NCBI GenBank assembly: GCA_900766655.1
Contig: CAAFWE010000188.1
Location: 1 to 10,793 of the forward strand
Reading direction: 5' to 3'
DNA length: 10,793 bases
From: an uncultured Alistipes sp.
GTDB lineage: Bacteria; Bacteroidota; Bacteroidia; Bacteroidales; Rikenellaceae
Shown here: positions 7,133 to 10,793 of the stretch, piece after piece
Layout: every line of letters starts with the position of its first letter
How positions within the stretch are numbered: position 1 is the first letter of the stretch
Program-made: the position numbers and the translations under genes
The notes under the pieces: model-generated
Told to the model about the DNA's origin: nothing
Databases searched by the model: none
What the model saw: the letters and a program-made list of their open reading frames with translations, nothing else

Positions 7133-8215
7133 CTAATTTGTGCATATTACCTGTTTCTCGTATCTCACATCGATGGTCTTGTAGTAGCTGAAACCGATAT
7201 GTGAGAGTCCATCGTCGTAGAACTTGCGCAACTTGGTCAACTTGACATCCCTATCGGCCAATGTTCCGAACTCTACCATAAAATCGCCACTGCGTGGCAT
7301 AAGGCGCAACGATATCTCGCCAAGCGAATTGCGTCGGATATCGAACTGCGTAATCTCCTCGCCCCAATAGGAGTCTTGCTTGATTTGGTCGACGAAACCA
7401 ATCAAGCAGAGCAAGTCATTGCGGCCATTTATCAGCTTTGCTTTGCGCTGCAACACTCGTTGCTTCTTCTTTTGCAGCTGCTCGCGCTCGGCACGCAGCT
7501 GCGCTCTCTGCTGCTGGCACTTCTTCTTGTCGCTTTCGATGCCAACAAGGCGTTGCTGATAGCTATCCTCCTTCTCGAATAGTTTGCGTCGTTTGCTCTT
7601 TTCGAGTTGACGCATACGCTCGATGCAACTACGATAGGCCTGCTTCGACACCGAAATCTCTTTGTTAAGTGAAGCCACCGCCTTATCCTCCGAGGCTATG
7701 AGCTTGGCATAATGGTCAACTATACTACCCTCGAAATCCGGACGGAATATTGGGCGGAAACTACCCGTAGCAACTGGGGTGTGGCACGCTGCACCACTTG
7801 GTGAGCGGAACACCTCTCCGCTGGCGGTGATGTAGCAGTTGTAGCCACCACTCAACAGACGCAGAACGGGGGTGTGTTGCTCGATCTCGATATAGAGATT
7901 GCCCAAGCAAGTGGTATAGACATCGACATCCTTCACATAGCTATTCTTGGCAATCGCCTGTGCAATGCTCAGCACATCGACACGGTCGACAGCCTTGCCC
8001 TTAACATTGAAATTGCCTCGAGCAAGCTGCTTGCTGATATCTTCGATGGTGGCAAAGCGGTGTCTCTCCGAGCCATTGTCGAACGAGATGATAATCTCCT
8101 TGACGCATAGCTCCTTACGCACCTTTTGGGTAAGCATAGAGGCATAGCAGAGGTAGGCAATGATTAGAGCCATCGCCACCAATGATGCCAATATTTCACC
8201 TATCTTACGCCACAT
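7133..8215 (-). CDS. ftsQ: Cell division protein FtsQ/DivIB-like with a coiled-coil insertion
   Basis: This is a bitopic inner-membrane divisome protein. Residues 8-27 form a single membrane segment after a short cytoplasmic N-terminus. Residues about 38-112 fit a POTRA domain, and the beta domain begins at CYITASGEVF (127-136). It resumes at LLCLIGFVDQIKQDSYW (268-284) and ends with YYKTIDVRYEKQVIC. Between these, residues about 174-262 are highly charged, rich in Lys, Arg, Glu and Gln, and look like a long coiled coil. Length is 360 residues, against roughly 240-290 for many Bacteroidota FtsQ, and the insertion accounts for the excess. Assignment rests on topology, the C-terminal pattern and the position between murC and ftsA; sequence identity in this family is low. 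It starts 9 bp after the murC stop. Confidence 0.87.
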   Translation of the reverse strand: MWRKIGEILASLVAMALIIAYLCYASMLTQKVRKELCVKEIIISFDNGSERHRFATIEDISKQLARGNFNVKGKAVDRVDVLSIAQAIAKNSYVKDVDVYTTCLGNLYIEIEQHTPVLRLLSGGYNCYITASGEVFRSPSGAACHTPVATGSFRPIFRPDFEGSIVDHYAKLIASEDKAVASLNKEISVSKQAYRSCIERMRQLEKSKRRKLFEKEDSYQQRLVGIESDKKKCQQQRAQLRAEREQLQKKKQRVLQRKAKLINGRNDLLCLIGFVDQIKQDSYWGEEITQFDIRRNSLGEISLRLMPRSGDFMVEFGTLADRDVKLTKLRKFYDDGLSHIGFSYYKTIDVRYEKQVICTN

Positions 8216-8224
8216 ATTTTGCCT

Positions 8225-9604
8225 TTAGTTATTAGTTTTCTTCAATATAGAGTCGGCCAAAGCCTCGCAACAAGCATCGATATTTCCCGCTCCGAACGAC
8301 ACCACCACATCGGTATCCATCTCGCCAATGGTCTCGGCCAACACCTCACGCTCGACAATGCGACACGGTTTGGTCACAAGGTTAGCAATTATCTCGGTAG
8401 TGATGCCCTCGATAGGCAACTCTCGAGCTGGATATATCGGCAAGAGTACCACCTCGTCGGCCTCGTTCAATGCCTCGGCAAACTCCTCGTACAGATCGCG
8501 TGTGCGTGTGTAGAGGTGAGGCTGGAATATGGCTGTCATCTTGCGCGATGGGAACATCTGCTTGACCGAAGTGATCGTAGCAGCCAACTCGCGCGGATGG
8601 TGAGCGTAGTCATCCATATAGACTCCCTGCGGAGTATTCACATAGAACTCGAAGCGACGCTTCACGCCACTAAACTCAGCGAGTGCCTTGCGAACTGCGT
8701 CGTGGTCCTTCAAGTCGCGCTCAACCGACCACAAAAGAGCCACCGCTGCCACCGAATTCTCGATATTCACCCAACCAGGTATGCCCAATGTACAACCCTC
8801 GACAACACCCGTAGGTGTGACAATATCGTAGCGGTAGTAGCCACCCTCCAAGAGCTCGACATTCTTGGCATAGAAGTCGCACTCCTCATTATAAGAGTAG
8901 TAATAGACCGCAATTCTATCGTTGGTAATGGAAACATCCACACCTCGCTTCATCACAAGCATACCGCCCTCCTTGATTTGGGCTATAAATTGCGAGAACG
9001 CCTCTTTGACCTTCTCGTGGGTGCCATAGATGTCGAGATGGTCGGCATCAGCCGAAGTGACCACCGCAGCATCTGGGTAGAGTTGCAAGAACGAACGATC
9101 GAACTCGTCGGCCTCGACCACAAAGCGGTCACCCTCGCCCAAGACGAGATTCGAGCCAAAGTTCTTAGATATACCACCCAGGAATGCCGATCCCTCGCCC
9201 GAGACCGCAGCATTGAGCCACGCAGTGAGTGTCGAGGTCGAGGTCTTACCGTGAGTACCCGACACCGCCATCACATACTTGCCCTGCGAGAGCAAGCCCA
9301 ACACCTGTGAACGCTTCTTAATCTCGAACCCCTCGGCACGGAACATCGCCTGCTCCGAGTGGTCGGCTGGGATAGCTGGGGTGTAGATTACCACCGTATG
9401 CTCCTTGTCGAGGAAGAGCTCTGGGATGAGTTTCACATCATCCTCGTAGTGCACCGCTGCACCCTCTGCCTCCAAGCGACGAGTGAGGTCGGTTGCTGTA
9501 CGGTCATAGCCAGCCACCTGCCACCCTTCGTGCAAGAAGTAGCGAGCCAAGGCACTCATACCGATACCGCCAATACCGAGAAAGTATACTCTATCTTTTG
9601 TCAT
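8225..9604 (-). CDS. murC: UDP-N-acetylmuramate--L-alanine ligase MurC
   Basis: This cytosolic ATP-dependent Mur ligase adds L-alanine to UDP-MurNAc, the first step of stem-peptide assembly. The 459 residues match the family length. Visible motifs are the N-terminal Rossmann-like GIGGIGMSALA (10-20), the ATP P-loop SGTHGKTST (115-123), EADEFDRSFL (164-173), DADHLDIYG (186-194), GVKRRFEF (313-320) and DDYAHHPRE (331-339). The last two belong to the conserved central and C-terminal Mur ligase segments. All three Mur ligase domains appear intact. The ATG at 9604 puts the dinucleotide-fold strand VYFLGIGG directly at the N-terminus and lies 4 bp after the murG stop. ftsQ follows after 9 bp. The arrangement indicates one transcript from murG onward. 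Confidence 0.97.
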   Translation of the reverse strand: MTKDRVYFLGIGGIGMSALARYFLHEGWQVAGYDRTATDLTRRLEAEGAAVHYEDDVKLIPELFLDKEHTVVIYTPAIPADHSEQAMFRAEGFEIKKRSQVLGLLSQGKYVMAVSGTHGKTSTSTLTAWLNAAVSGEGSAFLGGISKNFGSNLVLGEGDRFVVEADEFDRSFLQLYPDAAVVTSADADHLDIYGTHEKVKEAFSQFIAQIKEGGMLVMKRGVDVSITNDRIAVYYYSYNEECDFYAKNVELLEGGYYRYDIVTPTGVVEGCTLGIPGWVNIENSVAAVALLWSVERDLKDHDAVRKALAEFSGVKRRFEFYVNTPQGVYMDDYAHHPRELAATITSVKQMFPSRKMTAIFQPHLYTRTRDLYEEFAEALNEADEVVLLPIYPARELPIEGITTEIIANLVTKPCRIVEREVLAETIGEMDTDVVVSFGAGNIDACCEALADSILKKTNN

Positions 9605-9608
9605 AATG

Positions 9609-10718
9609 TTAATCCTTGATGCACTTTACAATCTCATCGGCCACACGCTCGGCAGCATCTGGAGTTGCCAACTTGCCGATATTCTCCGACAATCGAGCCA
9701 AGAGCTCCTTGTCTGCCACCATCTTCAAGGCGGTAGCAATACCGCAATCTGTAGCCTCGACATCGCTCACCATCATTGCAGCATCCTTGTCGACCAGGGC
9801 GCGAGCATTCTTGGTTTGGTGATCCTCCGCCACATTTGGCGACGGAACAAAGAGTGTAGGCTTCTTCGCCAAGCACAACTCCGATACGGTGCAAGCACCA
9901 CTACGCGAGATGACCACATCGGCAACCTCGTAGGCGTAGTCCATTCTGTCGATAAATGGAACGAGAGTGATATTCTTGGTTGGATAGTTGTCGAAGAAGC
10001 TACGCATCTCCTTTTCGTAGAAGCGGCCTGTCTGCCATATCACCTGCACGGGGGCTACACAGACCTCGTCGAGCGACAATATCCACGACTTCATCATATT
10101 GTTCAGAGTGCGTGTACCGAGCGAGCCACCCACCACAAGGAGGGTTGGCATATCCTCCTTCAAGCCATAGTGAGCAAAGGCAGCAGCGCGATCGATGTCG
10201 CCCTTGTCAAAGGCACTACGAAGTGGATTGCCCGTCATAAGCACCTTCTCGGCATCGAAGAATCGCTCCATACCCTCGTAAGCCACGCAGACGCTCTTGG
10301 CGCGTCGACCAACAATCTTGTTGACCAGACCTGCATAGGAGTTCTGCTCCTGAATGACGGTAGGTATGCCCATACACTGCGCCACAAAGACGATTGGCGC
10401 ACTTGCATAGCCACCAAAGCCAGCCACAACATCGGGCTTAAACTCCTTGATGATGCGACGCGCCTGATCGAGGCTACGCAACACATAGTATGGCAACGCA
10501 AAATTCTTCCACGCCAAGCGACGCTGCAAGCCAACGATATTTAACCCCTTGATCTGGTAGCCAAGGCTTGGAACAAGGGTCATCTCCATCTTACCCTCAG
10601 CACCCACGAATAGGATTTCGACCTCCTCGCCAAAGCGTCGCTTCAACGCCTCGGCCACCGAAACTGCTGGGTAGATATGACCTCCGGTACCTCCACCGGA
10701 GAGGATAATTCTCTTCAT
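9609..10718 (-). CDS. murG: Undecaprenyldiphospho-muramoylpentapeptide beta-N-acetylglucosaminyltransferase MurG
   Basis: This is a peripheral enzyme on the cytoplasmic face of the inner membrane that transfers GlcNAc from UDP-GlcNAc to lipid I, giving lipid II. It is a GT-B fold, family 28 glycosyltransferase. The 369 residues match the family. Visible are the N-terminal glycine loop SGGGTGGHIYPA (7-18), GFGGYASAP (100-108), QEQNSYAG (123-130), TGNPLR (162-167), the linker GGSLGTRTLN (197-206), and the UDP-GlcNAc-binding region RSGACTVSEL (272-281) followed by AEDHQTKNA (297-305). Most MurG proteins read GAGT where this one has GACT, a mild substitution. It is the first gene of the run and has its own promoter 39 bp upstream. 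The murC start follows its stop by 4 bp. Confidence 0.97.
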   Translation of the reverse strand: MKRIILSGGGTGGHIYPAVSVAEALKRRFGEEVEILFVGAEGKMEMTLVPSLGYQIKGLNIVGLQRRLAWKNFALPYYVLRSLDQARRIIKEFKPDVVAGFGGYASAPIVFVAQCMGIPTVIQEQNSYAGLVNKIVGRRAKSVCVAYEGMERFFDAEKVLMTGNPLRSAFDKGDIDRAAAFAHYGLKEDMPTLLVVGGSLGTRTLNNMMKSWILSLDEVCVAPVQVIWQTGRFYEKEMRSFFDNYPTKNITLVPFIDRMDYAYEVADVVISRSGACTVSELCLAKKPTLFVPSPNVAEDHQTKNARALVDKDAAMMVSDVEATDCGIATALKMVADKELLARLSENIGKLATPDAAERVADEIVKCIKD

Positions 10719-10751
10719 CTGTTTGGTAGTTTTGTGACAACACTCCTAATG

Positions 10752-10789
10752 AACTACAAAAGTAGGAATAATTATGCTAACTACAAAAG
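10752..10789. repeat. 11-bp direct repeat across the murG promoter
   Basis: AACTACAAAAG (plus strand) occurs at 10752-10762 and again at 10779-10789, exactly 27 bp apart. One copy covers the -7 TTTG and the other the -33 TTTG of the murG promoter. A related inverted GTAGTTTTG lies at 10726-10734, between the promoter and the start codon. The arrangement could be a binding site or a by-product of the two TTTG boxes. Confidence 0.6.
10757..10788 (-). promoter_or_regulatory. Bacteroidota-type promoter upstream of murG
   Basis: On the minus strand TTTTG (10788-10784) is followed after 19 bp by TACTTTTG (10764-10757). This fits TTTG-N19-TAnnTTTG, the housekeeping sigma consensus of Bacteroidota. 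The box ends 38 bp before the murG ATG. No Shine-Dalgarno sequence lies at normal spacing (an AGGAG at 10747-10743 is too far upstream), which is common in this phylum. It probably drives the whole murG-to-PPTase run. Confidence 0.8.
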
Positions 10790-10793
10790 AAAA

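Noticed and set aside
8219..9310. Plus-strand open frame of 363 codons opposite murC
   Set aside because: It is fully antisense to an intact murC, has no recognisable domain and is rich in His, Arg and Leu as expected from reverse reading of this codon usage. The same applies to other long plus-strand frames opposite ftsZ, ftsA, gldE and murG.
9606..10544. Plus-strand open frame of 312 codons opposite murG
   Set aside because: It is antisense to a complete, well-conserved murG, with no motif and no independent promoter. It is a shadow frame.

Overview
This is one end of a contig from a Bacteroidota chromosome, most likely order Bacteroidales. The lineage rests on three things: the promoter elements have the Bacteroidota form TTTG-N19-TAnnTTTG, a gldE-type gene is present, and the gene order is murG-murC-ftsQ-ftsA-ftsZ. 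Base composition is moderate, with heavy use of CTC/GAG/TCG trinucleotides. A Rikenellaceae/Alistipes-like source is possible but is only a guess. Bases 1-38 are not biological: they match the 3' part of the Illumina TruSeq universal adapter, so real sequence begins at base 39.

Layout. Bases 39-990 (minus) hold a MATE-family efflux transporter whose 3' end is cut off by the adapter. An 83-bp divergent intergenic region (991-1073) follows, with a -7-like element in each direction and a perfect 7-bp dyad. Bases 1074-2201 (plus) hold a glycerate kinase, the only gene on the plus strand. From 2198 to 10718 seven genes run on the minus strand with gaps of 18 bp or less, or with overlaps. In transcription order they are murG, murC, ftsQ, ftsA, ftsZ (frameshifted as given), gldE and a 4'-phosphopantetheinyl transferase. 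A well-formed promoter sits just upstream of murG at 10757-10788. The last gene of this run and the glycerate kinase converge with overlapping stop codons.

How they work together. MurC and MurG act in peptidoglycan precursor synthesis: MurC adds L-Ala to UDP-MurNAc and MurG makes lipid II. FtsQ, FtsA and FtsZ build the divisome. GldE is a DUF21/CBS/CorC membrane protein, and the PPTase activates carrier proteins. Both look co-transcribed as the tail of the division cluster.

Most of the window is a conventional division and cell-wall cluster, and I do not see a new defence, mobile or biosynthetic system. The points worth a second look are variations on known parts. ftsZ has a single-base frameshift in a GGTGAT repeat and two unusual substitutions in otherwise near-invariant GTPase motifs. 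FtsA carries a linker of about 125 residues, rich in Pro, Gly and acidic residues, before its membrane helix. FtsQ has a long charged coiled coil inserted into its periplasmic domain. The murG promoter has an 11-bp direct repeat placed exactly over its -33 and -7 boxes. I see no tRNA, rRNA, CRISPR array, IS element or phage gene.
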